Shown here one piece after another: positions 27,401 through 35,506 of a DNA stretch of 51,939 nucleotides. Numbering within the stretch: position 1 is the stretch's first letter; each line of letters opens with the position of its first letter. Below the pieces are notes generated by a model. The model did no database searches. It saw nothing but the letters and a program-made list of their open reading frames with translations, and was not told the DNA's origin. Made by a program: the position numbers and the translations under genes. Origin of the DNA: Bacillus sp. B15-48 (GTDB lineage Bacteria; Bacillota; Bacilli; Bacillales; Cytobacillaceae); the NCBI RefSeq assembly GCF_016879755.1, contig NZ_WOFU01000018.1, positions 1-51,939 of the forward strand, written 5' to 3'.

Positions 27401-27971
27401 GATCATTAGCTGTTAACGGGTAAATATCGATGATTCCGCCGCGAACACTAAATTCCCCTGGCGCTGAGACCATATCAGACCGTACATACCCCATATCAAC
27501 AAATTGAGTCAAGATTGTATCAACATCAATTTCTTGCCCCACAGTAAAGTGAATTTGAAAACGCGCCCACAGCTGTTTAGGAGACTGTATTTTTCTTAGC
27601 CCTGCCACAGGTGCAATCACAATGCTGTTTCTTTTACTAGCAAGCTGATTTAACGCCTCAATCCGTTGTGCCTTTAATTCGGGCGAAGATACACTTAATT
27701 CTGCAGCAATTAATTCGTTGGCCGGGTATAGATAAACTTCATTTTCCCCTACTAACCCGACTAAATCATCATATAATTTTTGAGCTTGTAATAAATTATG
27801 TGTAATAACGAGTACAGACTGGTTCGTATTTTCATAAATAGTTGATAGAAACACGTTTCTTGCTGAGCCGGACAGGCCAGCTACAAGTTGTTCTTTAAGA
27901 CCTTCCTCCATACCTGAAATAACTGAATGAAGGTCATCTTGTTGATTAAAAAGAGCTTTCAGCCCTTGCAT
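24435..27971 (-). CDS. mfd: transcription-repair coupling factor Mfd
   Basis: A 1178-aa SF2 translocase that removes stalled RNA polymerase and recruits UvrA. The N-terminal part resembles UvrB domains 1-2. The RNA-polymerase-interacting domain follows near 490-560 (GDHVVHVNHGIGKYLGIE). Translocase motifs: Walker A LLCGDVGYGKTEVA, LLIIDEEQRFGV (DEEQ), TLTATPIPRTLHMS, then VSTTIIETGVDIPNVNT and QLYQLRGRVGRS, and the C-terminal D7 domain. GAGAGG precedes the ATG. Its neighbours fin and spoVT match B. subtilis. Confidence 0.97.
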   Translation of the reverse strand: MQGLKALFNQQDDLHSVISGMEEGLKEQLVAGLSGSARNVFLSTIYENTNQSVLVITHNLLQAQKLYDDLVGLVGENEVYLYPANELIAAELSVSSPELKAQRIEALNQLASKRNSIVIAPVAGLRKIQSPKQLWARFQIHFTVGQEIDVDTILTQFVDMGYVRSDMVSAPGEFSVRGGIIDIYPLTANDPYRIELFDTEVDSIRTFSLEDQRSKDKLNTVLIGPATEILIEPAHIEKLIEGLETGLAKSLNKLKDEKAKNQLIQNIGFELEQLKNGQKPDQLFKYLSIAYEKPQSLLDYLPEKGFIFIDEISRVQEMNDSLNKDEAEWYTSLLGEGQIIHDLHVSHSSSDLLHKTVHPIIYTSLFLRHVPNTNPQNILNISCKPMQNFHGQINVLKAEIERWKKSHYTIIFLGADGERTQKIERVLEDYEIDAISVQDKKSILAEKAQIIEGSLNTGFEMPIQKLAVITEEELFNKKTKRQKRRQKLSNAERIKSYSELKVGDHVVHVNHGIGKYLGIETLVINGVHKDYLHIRYQGTDKLYVPVEQIDLIQKYVGSEGKDPKIYKLGGNDWKRVKSKVQSSVEDIADDLIKLYAEREASKGYAYSPDGDMQREFETSFRYEETEDQLRSIHEIKKDMENERPMDRLLCGDVGYGKTEVAIRAAFKAIADGKQVALLVPTTILAQQHYETIRERFQDYPINIGLLSRFRSKKQQNETLKGLKAGTVDIVIGTHRLLSKDITYRDLGLLIIDEEQRFGVTHKEKIKKLKTNVDVLTLTATPIPRTLHMSMLGVRDLSVIETPPENRFPVQTYVMEYNGGLVREAIERELAREGQVYFLYNRVEDIERKAEEISMLVPDARVTYAHGKMTENELESVMLGFLEGEYDVLVSTTIIETGVDIPNVNTLIVYDADKMGLSQLYQLRGRVGRSNRIAYAYFTYRKDKVLTEVAEKRLQAIKEFTELGSGFKIAMRDLSIRGAGNLLGAEQHGFIDSVGFDLYSQMLKEAIEERRPEVEQKRQPTVEIDLQMDAYIPDAYIADGHQKIEMYKRFRGLITLNDMEELQEEMIDRYGAYPVEVVNLFKVAELKIYAEMAGVETVKQTKQEITILVSDVGTARIDGQKVFQISSQYRKSVGLGMDGQKLKIVVHTRGLNKDEWFNITFEMVKGLHDSVKEEENSVS

Positions 27972-28073
27972 CCCAACCTCTCCCTCACTAAGAAATGCTC
28001 CAGGCCTTTATTGGGCACTGGAGCTAGAATTTATCTAGCTTACAAAATAGACGGCAGTCAATAGATGTAAACA

Positions 28074-28103
28074 GAAAAATGCTTTGGACCCCTAATCCAA
28101 AGC
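28074..28103 (-). terminator. fin terminator
   Basis: On the minus strand GCTTTGGA, a 7-nt loop and TCCAAAGC are followed by ATTTTTC. It begins just after the fin stop, so mfd is expected to have its own promoter. Confidence 0.85.
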
Positions 28104-28106
28104 GTG

Positions 28107-28337
28107 TCAGTGAATCAAATAATCATTCGCATGATAGTTTGGATTCCTTTCAAGTGATTCCTGACAATCTTCACAGATTGACTTTATATGAATGTCACCA
28201 TTCTGTTCATAGTTTATCATATCATGACGTTCTTCGTCTGTCAGCTTATGGAAACCGAGACTTTCACTATGAACATCGACTTTGTCTATCTTCCCTATAC
28301 TTATTCCACAATGGCGGCAATAATAATGCATAGCCAT
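28107..28337 (-). CDS. fin: anti-sigma-F factor Fin
   Basis: Fin (YabK) is a small forespore protein that binds core RNA polymerase and blocks sigma-F, helping the switch to sigma-G. The 76-aa protein has two zinc-knuckle pairs, CRHC at the N-terminus and CEDC near residue 55. The acidic middle carries SLGFHKLTDEERHDMI, conserved in the family. GGAGG lies 7 nt before the first ATG. A candidate forespore promoter lies upstream. Together with csfB this window holds both small inhibitors of forespore sigma factors. Confidence 0.92.
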   Translation of the reverse strand: MAMHYYCRHCGISIGKIDKVDVHSESLGFHKLTDEERHDMINYEQNGDIHIKSICEDCQESLERNPNYHANDYLIH

Positions 28338-28372
28338 GTCTGTCCCTCCTAAAAATGCACGTTTTGTAATTA

Positions 28373-28403
28373 TATTATTTACCTTTTTGGAGGAACTTAT
28401 TCA
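28373..28403 (-). promoter_or_regulatory. possible sigma-G/sigma-F promoter for fin
   Basis: On the minus strand TGAATA (28398-28403) is a perfect sigma-G -35; 18 bp further AATAATA (28373-28379) matches 5 of 7 positions of CATACTA. Expression of fin in the forespore is known in B. subtilis. Confidence 0.45.
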
Positions 28404-28431
28404 GAACGGATTTTATCAACATGTTTCCATT

Positions 28432-28995
28432 CTATGATTGATTATATTTATTCATCACTTGGAGAAATGACATATCAAACCATGATTCACATGCGTCAGC
28501 TGCATTTTTAACCGCTTCTTGCATGTCGAGTTGCTCTTCCTGTGAAAATCGTCCGAGCACATAGTCAGAAATCGACATCCCATTTTGCGGTCGGCTAATG
28601 CCTACGCGAATTCGCTTAAACTCTTGGGACCCCGTATGAGAAATAATTGACTTCATCCCATTATGTCCACCAGCACTCCCTTTTTGACGCAGTCGGATGC
28701 GACCTGTTGGTAAATCAAGTTCATCATAAATGACAAGCAGATTTTTTAGCTCAATGTCATAATAATTCATCACTGCCCCTACCGCCTCGCCTGATAGGTT
28801 CATATACGTTAACGGTTTCAAGAGAATAACCTTCTCTCCCTTAACGAAGCCTGCCCCAAAGATCCCTTTAAACTTTGCTTGGCTTAACGGAATTTCGAAT
28901 CGTTCAGATAAAACATCAATGACCTCGAACCCAATATTATGCCTTGTTTTTTCATATTGTTTGCCTGGGTTTCCTAACCCTACTATTAACTTCAT
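28432..28995 (-). CDS. pth: peptidyl-tRNA hydrolase (SpoVC)
   Basis: Pth recycles peptidyl-tRNA released from stalled ribosomes. At 187 aa it is normal. Seen: [21 protein letters not shown] with catalytic His19, [13 protein letters not shown], the [11 protein letters not shown] loop with the catalytic-site Asp, and [12 protein letters not shown]. It follows ctc in the same direction, as in the ctc-spoVC pair of B. subtilis. Confidence 0.97.
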   Translation of the reverse strand: MKLIVGLGNPGKQYEKTRHNIGFEVIDVLSERFEIPLSQAKFKGIFGAGFVKGEKVILLKPLTYMNLSGEAVGAVMNYYDIELKNLLVIYDELDLPTGRIRLRQKGSAGGHNGMKSIISHTGSQEFKRIRVGISRPQNGMSISDYVLGRFSQEEQLDMQEAVKNAADACESWFDMSFLQVMNKYNQS

Positions 28996-29058
28996 TTCTG
29001 CATCCCACCTACTCGAAAAACATCAATAGACGCAACCCTAGAGGTCACGTCTATTCTT

Positions 29059-29697
29059 CTAGCTTTCGCTTGGTTCTGTTTCTCTGCCTTCTTCATTTTC
29101 TGGAGGCCCTTCTTCTTGCTGTTCTCCAGAATTAATTTCTTCTTCTTGTTTTGGCGGAAGAATCGTAACGAGAACGAGCGATTCTTCGTCATTTACTTCA
29201 TAGCCAGAAGCCATCGTCTTCAAATCGGCTACTGTTAAATTTTCATTCACTTCAAGGTTCGTCACATCTAACTCAATCGCTTGCGGAATATCTGCCGGTG
29301 TTGCCGTAACCGACAGTTCATGTACAGCTTGCTGCATAACGCCGCCATCTTTTACACCAGCTGCTTCGCCAACAAGAGTAAGTCTGACCATCGCATTTAT
29401 CGCTGACCTCATATCAACAGCAAGAAAATCAGCATGAAGGATATCCCCCTTAATGGAGTCTTGTTGATAATCACTTAACATAACATCCGTCTTGTCCCCA
29501 TCAATATCAAGGGAAATCACTCCATTCCTGCCAACTTCACGAATGGTTTTAATAAATTCACCGCCGTTAATATAAACAGGCTTACTCTCCACTTTCTTTC
29601 CATAAATGACAGCTGGAATATTTCCTTCCGCACGCAATCTTTGCAAGCTTGATTTTTGCTTTTCAGTACGTGTATTCGCTTTTAAAATCGCACTCAT
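29059..29697 (-). CDS. ctc: general stress protein Ctc, ribosomal protein bL25 family
   Basis: A 5S-rRNA-binding ribosomal protein of the long CTC type, 212 aa. The N-terminal L25 domain (about 1-90) has RTEKQKSSLQRLRAEGNIPAVIYG. The C-terminal TL5/Ctc domain (about 95-185) has FLAVDMRSAINAMVRLTLVGEA. The last 25 residues are acidic, glutamate-rich and probably disordered. In B. subtilis ctc is a classic sigma-B gene, and a matching promoter lies directly upstream here. pth follows in the same transcription unit. Confidence 0.95.
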   Translation of the reverse strand: MSAILKANTRTEKQKSSLQRLRAEGNIPAVIYGKKVESKPVYINGGEFIKTIREVGRNGVISLDIDGDKTDVMLSDYQQDSIKGDILHADFLAVDMRSAINAMVRLTLVGEAAGVKDGGVMQQAVHELSVTATPADIPQAIELDVTNLEVNENLTVADLKTMASGYEVNDEESLVLVTILPPKQEEEINSGEQQEEGPPENEEGRETEPSES

Positions 29698-29743
29698 TCA
29701 TACGTCCCCTTCCAAATTGCAAATTTAGACATTCATTTAAAAA

Positions 29744-29769
29744 ATGCCCAAAAAGGGAAGAACCTAAAC
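29744..29769 (-). promoter_or_regulatory. ctc sigma-B promoter
   Basis: On the minus strand GTTTAG (29764-29769), 14 bp, GGGCAT (29744-29749), each one base from the sigma-B consensus GTTTAA and GGGTAT. It implies that the organism has the general stress sigma factor. Confidence 0.75.
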
Positions 29770-29794
29770 GTACAGTTTGAGAAGTGGAGTACCA

Positions 29795-30751
29795 TTAGTC
29801 GAATAATGTACTAACAGATTGCTCTTCATGTACACGAATGATTGCTTCACCAATCAGTGGTGCGACCGATAATTCAACGATTTTATCGATCTTTTTCTCT
29901 TCTGGCAATGCAATTGTATTTGTGACAACGAGTTCTTTAATTTGTGAGTTTTGAATTCGTTCAATCGCTGGACCAGACAGCACCGGATGCGTACAGCATG
30001 CAAGCACTTCAACAGCTCCATTTTCAACAAGCGCATTAGCCGCTAATGTTATCGTCCCAGCAGTATCAATAATATCATCGATTAAAATTGCCGTTTTACC
30101 TTCAATATTCCCAACGATATTCATAATTTCAGCGACATTTGGTTTTGGTCGACGCTTATCAATAATTGCAATTGGGGCTTTTAAGCGTTCAGCCATTTTC
30201 CTTGTTCTTGTTACGCCTCCATGATCTGGGGAAACGATAACGATATCCCCTTTAAATTCTCGATTGCTAAAATAATCAGCTAAAATCGGTACACCTAGGA
30301 GCTGATCAGTTGGAATATCAAAAAAACCTTGAATTTGCGGTGCGTGTAAATCAAGGGTAATGACACGAGTAGCCCCAGCCGTTTCTAATAGGTTTGCCAC
30401 TAACTTCGATGTAATCGGCTCACGTGCCCTTGCTTTCCGGTCTTGACGGGCATAACCATAATAAGGGATAACAAGATTGATTGTTTTTGCAGATGCACGC
30501 TTTAAGGCATCAATCATAATTAATAGTTCCATAATATTTTCATTTACTGGAGTACTTGTCGACTGAATGACGTAAACATCACAACCGCGAATACTTTCTT
30601 CGATATTAATTTGGATTTCCCCATCACTAAATCTAGTAACAGAGCACTTCCCTAGTTCGACACCGATGACTTTTGCAATTTCTTCTGCCAATGGTTTATT
30701 CGAATTAAGCGTAAATACTTTTAAATTTGGATCTAAATATTGATTTGTCAT
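29795..30751 (-). CDS. prs: ribose-phosphate pyrophosphokinase
   Basis: Prs makes PRPP from ribose 5-phosphate and ATP, feeding purine, pyrimidine, His and Trp synthesis. At 318 aa it is class I. Seen: [33 protein letters not shown] (catalytic flexible-loop Arg/Lys region), [34 protein letters not shown], and the PRPP loop [13 protein letters not shown]. It lies 15 nt after glmU and is probably cotranscribed, as in gcaD-prs. The purR and hprT genes nearby also use PRPP. Confidence 0.98.
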   Translation of the reverse strand: MTNQYLDPNLKVFTLNSNKPLAEEIAKVIGVELGKCSVTRFSDGEIQINIEESIRGCDVYVIQSTSTPVNENIMELLIMIDALKRASAKTINLVIPYYGYARQDRKARAREPITSKLVANLLETAGATRVITLDLHAPQIQGFFDIPTDQLLGVPILADYFSNREFKGDIVIVSPDHGGVTRTRKMAERLKAPIAIIDKRRPKPNVAEIMNIVGNIEGKTAILIDDIIDTAGTITLAANALVENGAVEVLACCTHPVLSGPAIERIQNSQIKELVVTNTIALPEEKKIDKIVELSVAPLIGEAIIRVHEEQSVSTLFD

Positions 30752-30766
30752 TATGGAACCTCCAGA

Positions 30767-32140
30767 TTATTTCTTATAATTTAATTTCTGGGTGTAATTT
30801 TCCTTGTTTACCTGGCGCGCGCGGGCAATCGCAAGCCCATTTCCTGGCACATCCTCTGTAATCGTTGAGCCCGCTGCTACATATGCACCTTTACCGACAG
30901 TAACCGGAGCGACTAAATTGGAGTTACAACCAATGAATGCATCATCTTCAATTTTTGTTAAATATTTATTTTTCCCGTCATAATTAACCGTAATTGAACC
31001 ACAACCAATATTCACATTGCTTCCTACTTCAGTATCACCAATATAGCTTAAATGGGAAGCTTTGCTTCCTTTTCCGAAAACAGCCTTTTTAATCTCAACA
31101 AAGTTACCGATTTTCACCTCGTCGCCAATCGTTGACTGAGGTCGAATATGAGCATATGGACCAATTGCAACATGTGAACCAATCTCACTGTCAAAAGCAG
31201 CCGATTGACGAATGACCGTTCCATCGCCAATTTTACAATCGTGAATTTCACTATTTGGGCCAATTGCGCAATCGTTTCCAATTACTGTTCCACCGGAAAG
31301 GACAGTGCCCGGATAAATAACTGTATCAGAACCGATTTCGACATCTGCTCCAATATAAGTATTTGCTGGGTCAATTAAAGTAACGCCGTTTCGCATATGC
31401 ATCTCATTAAGCCTTTTTCTCATAATCCGCTCTGCTTCTGCTAATGCGACACGATCATTCACTCCCATTGTTTCTTCAAAGTGTTCCGTTACATATGCTG
31501 ACACGATTTCACCTTGTTTTTTAAGGATTTCTATCACATCTGGCAGGTAATATTCGCCTTGCACATTGTCATTTCCAACATCATCAAGTGCTGCAAATAG
31601 CGCTTGATTATCGAAACAATATGTACCAGTGTTAATTTCGTTAATCTTTAATTCCGCTTCCGACGCATCTTTATGTTCAACAATTTTCTCTACAAAGCCT
31701 TGCTCACTCCGAATAATTCGACCATATCCAGTTGGATCTTCTGCACGTGCAGTTAAAATAGTCGCTTTTGCTCCTGTATCTTCATGATGGCGAAATAGCT
31801 TTTCCATTGTCTCGCTCTTTACTAACGGAGTATCACCACACACAACAATTGTCGTCCCTGACATCTCCGCTAGCATTTCCTTCGATTGTAATACTGCATG
31901 AGCCGTACCAAGCTGTTCTGCTTGTATCGCATATCGGCTTGATTCGCCAAGTTCTGCTTTTACTTTTTCAGCACCATGACCGACAATTGTCACGATTTCA
32001 TTTATATTAATACTTTTCACTTGGTCGATCACATGCTGTACCATCGGTTTTCCACAAACAGGATGGAGAACTTTATAAAGCTTTGACTTCATTCGCGTTC
32101 CCTGTCCAGCAGCTAAAATAATCGCATAACGGTTTGACAT
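30767..32140 (-). CDS. glmU: bifunctional UDP-GlcNAc pyrophosphorylase / GlcN-1-P acetyltransferase
   Basis: GlmU makes UDP-N-acetylglucosamine, the precursor of peptidoglycan and teichoic acid linkage units. In its 457 aa the N-terminal Rossmann-like uridyltransferase (1 to about 230) has [20 protein letters not shown] and VCGDTPL. From about 250 on, a left-handed beta helix of hexapeptide repeats carries the acetyltransferase, with [19 protein letters not shown] and [17 protein letters not shown] lies 7 nt before the ATG. prs follows. Confidence 0.98.
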   Translation of the reverse strand: MSNRYAIILAAGQGTRMKSKLYKVLHPVCGKPMVQHVIDQVKSININEIVTIVGHGAEKVKAELGESSRYAIQAEQLGTAHAVLQSKEMLAEMSGTTIVVCGDTPLVKSETMEKLFRHHEDTGAKATILTARAEDPTGYGRIIRSEQGFVEKIVEHKDASEAELKINEINTGTYCFDNQALFAALDDVGNDNVQGEYYLPDVIEILKKQGEIVSAYVTEHFEETMGVNDRVALAEAERIMRKRLNEMHMRNGVTLIDPANTYIGADVEIGSDTVIYPGTVLSGGTVIGNDCAIGPNSEIHDCKIGDGTVIRQSAAFDSEIGSHVAIGPYAHIRPQSTIGDEVKIGNFVEIKKAVFGKGSKASHLSYIGDTEVGSNVNIGCGSITVNYDGKNKYLTKIEDDAFIGCNSNLVAPVTVGKGAYVAAGSTITEDVPGNGLAIARARQVNKENYTQKLNYKK

Positions 32141-32175
32141 CCACAGGCCTCCAATTTACCTTTTTATCCATAAAA

Positions 32176-32204
32176 AATATATACTAAAAACCGAATCATT
32201 TCAA
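32176..32204 (-). promoter_or_regulatory. probable glmU-prs promoter (sigma-A)
   Basis: On the minus strand TTGAAA (32199-32204), 17 bp, TATATT (32176-32181), in the AT-rich gap after the spoVG terminator. Confidence 0.55.
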
Positions 32205-32310
32205 CCATACCAGCCGAAGTATCCAATATTTAAATAATTTATAGAAAAAATATATAAAGAGGAAAAAAGTGGTTTAAACAAAATTGGACGGGGTATATAG
32301 AAAGGGAATG

Positions 32311-32341
32311 TAAAAAGAGCCTTACTATGAAGTAGGCCCTG
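32311..32341 (-). terminator. spoVG terminator
   Basis: On the minus strand AGGGCCTAC, a 6-nt loop and GTAAGGCTCTTTTTA form an imperfect stem with a T-run, about 25 nt after the spoVG stop. Confidence 0.78.
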
Positions 32342-32364
32342 TTGTTTGATTATTTGCTTTTTTT

Positions 32365-32655
32365 TTATGAAGCTCCAGCTTCCTCAAATTCAACTTCTAA
32401 TTCACCTAAACGATGATATTCAGCTAAGACAGCATCTTGAATTTTCCCGCGTGTACCAGAGTTGATTGGATGAGCAATATCACGAAACTCCCCATCAGGA
32501 GTGCGCTTACTTGGCATCGCCACAAACAATCCATTGTTGCCATCGATTACACGAATATCGTGTACGACAAACTCATTATCTAGCGTGATAGAAGCAATTG
32601 CTCTCATCCGTCCCTCTGTATTTACACGGCGCAATCTTACGTCAGTTACTTCCAT
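32365..32655 (-). CDS. spoVG: septation regulator / RNA-binding protein SpoVG
   Basis: A 96-aa protein. [20 protein letters not shown] and [20 protein letters not shown] are the highly conserved SpoVG sequences. In B. subtilis it affects asymmetric septation; in related Firmicutes it binds nucleic acid. The longer reading from 32667 is rejected because AGGTGGTG precedes the ATG at 32655. Transcription probably depends on sigma-H, with a clear promoter upstream and an AT-rich region that would suit AbrB repression. Confidence 0.96.
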   Translation of the reverse strand: MEVTDVRLRRVNTEGRMRAIASITLDNEFVVHDIRVIDGNNGLFVAMPSKRTPDGEFRDIAHPINSGTRGKIQDAVLAEYHRLGELEVEFEEAGAS

Positions 32656-32695
32656 TCCTCTCACCACCTTTAGTTTTGTTTAAATCCTTGATTAC

Positions 32696-32724
32696 TTATT
32701 CAACAACCACTTGCAATTTCCTTC
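32696..32724 (-). promoter_or_regulatory. spoVG sigma-H promoter
   Basis: On the minus strand GAAGGAAAT (32716-32724), 11 bp, GTTGAATAA (32696-32704). Both match the sigma-H patterns RNAGGAWWW and RNNGAATWW at every position. The 60 bp upstream are very rich in A and T, as at the B. subtilis spoVG promoter, where AbrB binds. Confidence 0.85.
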
Positions 32725-32861
32725 TTTTTGTAAAAAATAATTAAGAAAAATGTGTAGATTCTTTTTAATTATACAAAGGGTGAGGAATTAGTAGGTAAAT
32801 GGTTTGATGACTTTATTGATTATATACAATTACTACCAATATAAACATTTTTAGACAAAAT

Positions 32862-32888
32862 AAAAGCACTCGTTTATTTAACGAGCGC
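32862..32888 (-). terminator. ridA terminator
   Basis: On the minus strand GCGCTCGTT, a 5-nt loop and AACGAGTGC are followed by TTTTATTTTG. The stem includes the ridA stop codon. Confidence 0.85.
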
Positions 32889-33248
32889 AATTACTTCGAT
32901 TTCAACAAGAACATCTTTTGGCAACCTAGCCACTTCCACACATGAACGTGCCGGTTTATGCGAATTAAAATATTCTCCATACACTTCATTAACAAGTGAG
33001 AAATCATCCATATTTTTTATAAATACAGTTGCCTTTACAACTGTATTTAAAGAAGCTCCGGCTTCTTCAAGCACCGCAGTTAAGTTTTTAAAAACTTGGT
33101 GCGTTTGCTCTTTTATACCCCCATCAACTAACTCACCATCGGCCGTAAGTGGAATTTGTCCGGAACTAAAAAACAAATTATTCACAACGATTCCTTGAGA
33201 ATAAGGTCCAATAGCAGCTGGAGCCCCGTTTGTTTGTACAATTTTCAT
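32874..33248 (-). CDS. ridA: RidA-family enamine/imine deaminase (YabJ)
   Basis: A 124-aa cytoplasmic trimeric protein that hydrolyses reactive enamines from PLP enzymes. Seen: [29 protein letters not shown], and [23 protein letters not shown] with the carboxylate-binding arginine. The length is standard. It follows purR by 15 nt and shares its transcript, as in purR-yabJ of B. subtilis, where YabJ is linked to purine control. Confidence 0.95.
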   Translation of the reverse strand: MKIVQTNGAPAAIGPYSQGIVVNNLFFSSGQIPLTADGELVDGGIKEQTHQVFKNLTAVLEEAGASLNTVVKATVFIKNMDDFSLVNEVYGEYFNSHKPARSCVEVARLPKDVLVEIEVIALVK

Positions 33249-33263
33249 TCTAATCCACCCCTC

Positions 33264-34088
33264 TTATTTTGTTTTGCTAAAATAATTCCCTTTCGTTACA
33301 CTAATTTTTTTGTCTTTCACATCAACATTTGAAAGACGGATAAGGGAAATATAATCATCGACAAGCCTTTCCTCTGTTTCCTTTGCCTCGACAAGAACGG
33401 CAATACCAGAGACAGTGGCATCGAATTCCCGCAACAAATCGACCATCCCGTTGATTGTGCCTCCAGCCTTCATAAAGTCATCGACAATTAACACACGCGA
33501 TCCCTTGGCAAGGCTTCTTTTCGATAGCACCATCGTTTGAATACGTTTTGTAGAGCCTGAAACATAATTAATACTAACCGTTGAGCCCTCTGTTACCTTA
33601 GGATCTCTTCGAACAATCACGACCGGAACATTTAAGTATCCGGCAACCGCATGAGCGAGTGGAATCCCTTTTGTCGCTACCGTCATCACCGCATCAATCT
33701 GAGCATTTCCATAGGCAGAAGCCATCAGCCGACCAACATTTCGAACAAGCGTTGGGTCGCCCAAAATGTCATTCATATATAAATAACCACCAGGCAATAA
33801 CCGATTAGGACTTGCAATAATGTCGCATAGTTGTTCACCTAATGCCAATGCTTGCTCTTCGCCAACATAAATATGAAATCTCACACCCCCTGCCGCTCCT
33901 GGAACAGTTTGTAAGACCCCAATTCCTTGTTTTTCAAAGGTTTCTTTAATGATACCTAAGTCCTCACTAATCGAAGACTTAGCTGATCCATACTTCTCAG
34001 CGAAATATGTAAGGGGGACTAGTTCGCGAGGATGTTCGAGTAAATAATTTGTCATATCAATTAACCGTTCACTTCGCCTAAACTTCAT
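33264..34088 (-). CDS. purR: purine operon repressor PurR
   Basis: PurR represses purine synthesis genes and lets go when PRPP binds. The 274-aa protein has an N-terminal winged helix (MKFRRSERLIDMTNYLLEHP to about 75) and a type I PRTase-like domain with the PRPP loop VLIVDDFMKAGGT near residue 205. It has no enzymatic activity in the family. GGAGG lies 7 nt before the ATG. A PurBox pair overlaps its promoter, which indicates autoregulation. ridA follows in the same transcript. Confidence 0.96.
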   Translation of the reverse strand: MKFRRSERLIDMTNYLLEHPRELVPLTYFAEKYGSAKSSISEDLGIIKETFEKQGIGVLQTVPGAAGGVRFHIYVGEEQALALGEQLCDIIASPNRLLPGGYLYMNDILGDPTLVRNVGRLMASAYGNAQIDAVMTVATKGIPLAHAVAGYLNVPVVIVRRDPKVTEGSTVSINYVSGSTKRIQTMVLSKRSLAKGSRVLIVDDFMKAGGTINGMVDLLREFDATVSGIAVLVEAKETEERLVDDYISLIRLSNVDVKDKKISVTKGNYFSKTK

Positions 34089-34102
34089 TCACGAACCTCC
34101 AA

Positions 34103-34147
34103 AAATCCGAATAATATATAATTAATATATCATTATTGTACGGATTT
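34103..34147. promoter_or_regulatory. paired PurBoxes (PurR operator) at purR
   Basis: The PurBox pattern is AWWWCCGAACWWT. AAATCCGAATAAT on the plus strand (34103-34115) and AAATCCGTACAAT on the minus strand (34135-34147) each match 12 of 13 positions. They are inverted and about 17 bp apart when counted as 14-mers, the spacing reported for high-affinity PurR sites. Confidence 0.75.
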
Positions 34148-34153
34148 AATCAA
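34124..34153 (-). promoter_or_regulatory. purR-ridA promoter (sigma-A)
   Basis: On the minus strand TTGATT (34148-34153), 18 bp, TATATT (34124-34129). One PurBox fills the spacer and the other follows the -10, so bound PurR would block polymerase. Confidence 0.55.
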
Positions 34154-34165
34154 GAATTTCCTAAA

Positions 34166-35035
34166 TTATTCGTTAATATGTCTTTCCCCCAACATCCGAA
34201 CAGCAAATACTTGATCGCAAAAGCCTCTCAATCCGTTATAGACGCGGTGCATACGGGAATCATGCTCTACAAGGCTGAAAACAGTTGGACCACTACCGCT
34301 CATTAAGACTGCGTCAGCGCCAAACCGCTTCATCTGGTCTTTAATTAAAGCCACTTCTGGGTGAAGCTTAAGGGTTACATCCTCTAGTACATTGCCAACA
34401 TTCTGGCAAACTTTACTAAAATCATTTTCTTTTATTGCTTCGATCATTTTTTTTGTGTGAGGATGCTTTACCTTTCCTAATTGAAGTTGACGATAAACTT
34501 CTGCTGTTGAAACACCGATAAATGGCTTCGCTAATACAACCCAGCATGTTGGCGGTGCTGGCAGTTCATGAATGACCTCTCCTCTTCCAGTAGCCAACGC
34601 TGTTCCTCCGTATACACAAAAAGACACATCCGAACCTATTTCTGAGCCGAGGTCAGCTAACTCATCTAAGGAGAGACCAAGGCCCCAAAGTTTATTTAAG
34701 CCCCGCAATGTTGCCGCTGCATCGCTGCTACCACCTGCAAGTCCTGCAGCAACAGGAATTGTTTTTTCAATGGCGATGGCTACTCCTTGCTTTACATCGA
34801 ACCGTTCTTTTAATAAGAAAGCAGCCTGGTATGCCAAGTTCCGCTGATCATCTGGAACAAAACGGTTATGGGAATAGATTTTTATGAGATCCTCATTAAG
34901 AAGACTCAACTCAACTCGATCAGCTAAATCAATCGTGGTCATAACCATTTCAACTTCATGATATCCATCCGGCCGCTTATATAAAACATCAAGCGAAAGA
35001 TTGATTTTCGCTGGTGCTTTGATTAAAAGCTTCAA
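34166..35035 (-). CDS. ispE: 4-diphosphocytidyl-2-C-methyl-D-erythritol kinase
   Basis: IspE phosphorylates CDP-methylerythritol in the MEP isoprenoid pathway. It is a GHMP kinase. Seen: [23 protein letters not shown] at the N-terminus, the ATP loop [15 protein letters not shown] near residue 95, and [12 protein letters not shown] near the C-terminus. The longer reading begins with a GTG that is itself part of the ribosome-binding site. AGGTGG lies 5 nt before the TTG at 35035, which gives 289 aa, the B. subtilis length. Confidence 0.95.
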   Translation of the reverse strand: MKLLIKAPAKINLSLDVLYKRPDGYHEVEMVMTTIDLADRVELSLLNEDLIKIYSHNRFVPDDQRNLAYQAAFLLKERFDVKQGVAIAIEKTIPVAAGLAGGSSDAAATLRGLNKLWGLGLSLDELADLGSEIGSDVSFCVYGGTALATGRGEVIHELPAPPTCWVVLAKPFIGVSTAEVYRQLQLGKVKHPHTKKMIEAIKENDFSKVCQNVGNVLEDVTLKLHPEVALIKDQMKRFGADAVLMSGSGPTVFSLVEHDSRMHRVYNGLRGFCDQVFAVRMLGERHINE

Positions 35036-35081
35036 ATCCTCCACCTACTTTGTAAAATTCGGGCGACTCATTTTTTGTCCT

Positions 35082-35090
35082 ATTTTACCA
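35082..35090 (-). promoter_or_regulatory. possible ispE promoter, extended -10
   Basis: TGG directly before TAAAAT (35082-35087) on the minus strand, about 45 nt before the ispE start. No clear -35 is seen. Confidence 0.35.
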
Positions 35091-35146
35091 TAAAAGTGAA
35101 GCAAATGTGCAAAAGCGCACGCTCCTTGCTTTCTTTCACGCAAAAT

Positions 35147-35171
35147 AAGCCGGAGCGTCTCACTCCGGCTT
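35147..35171 (-). terminator. sspF terminator
   Basis: AAGCCGGAG, a 7-nt loop and CTCCGGCTT, followed on the minus strand by ATTTTGCG, about 65 nt after the sspF stop. Confidence 0.8.
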
Positions 35172-35238
35172 GTTTGTTGCAGTGACATTTCATTTTGCAT
35201 AAATCGCGGAAACACATACTGTGCGTTGAAAAGTTAAG

Positions 35239-35421
35239 TTATTGCTTTTGGTTGTCGACGAGCTGCTGTTCAGCTATTTCAATGGCCCTCTTGACCATGT
35301 TCCCAGCATCCCTAGCTTTAATTCCTCCCCAGCCCTCTTTTTGGACGACATCGTAGAAACCAAGTTCTTTTGCAAGCTCTTCCTTAAAACCTTCAGACAT
35401 AACTCCTCTTCTTCTGCCCAC
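35239..35421 (-). CDS. sspF: small acid-soluble spore protein SspF (alpha/beta type)
   Basis: A 60-aa forespore DNA-binding protein of the alpha/beta SASP family. Seen: [20 protein letters not shown] and [21 protein letters not shown] followed by [13 protein letters not shown], the two conserved helices; the second holds the GxxxARxxGxMVKR-type motif. It ends in VDNQKQ. The start is GTG, with AGGAGAGGG upstream. These proteins coat spore DNA and protect it. The veg and ispE neighbours match B. subtilis. A sigma-G promoter is visible. Confidence 0.95.
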   Translation of the reverse strand: MGRRRGVMSEGFKEELAKELGFYDVVQKEGWGGIKARDAGNMVKRAIEIAEQQLVDNQKQ

Positions 35422-35454
35422 GAGTACCCTCTCCTTTCGTCACCGCAACATTTT

Positions 35455-35485
35455 TAGTATCGATTCGACCGAACATTTATATGTA
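35455..35485 (-). promoter_or_regulatory. sspF sigma-G promoter
   Basis: On the minus strand TACATA (35480-35485), 18 bp, GATACTA (35455-35461), matching the sigma-G pattern at 5 of 6 and 6 of 7 positions. The -10 is identical to that of spoVT in this window. Confidence 0.65.
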
Positions 35486-35506
35486 ATCCTTATTATTCCT
35501 AAATCA

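Noticed and set aside
28979-28992. Three-codon minigene (ATG CAG AAA TGA) running into the pth ATG.
   Set aside because: Its ATG is only 1 nt from AGGTGG, so initiation there is unlikely; pth has acceptable spacing.
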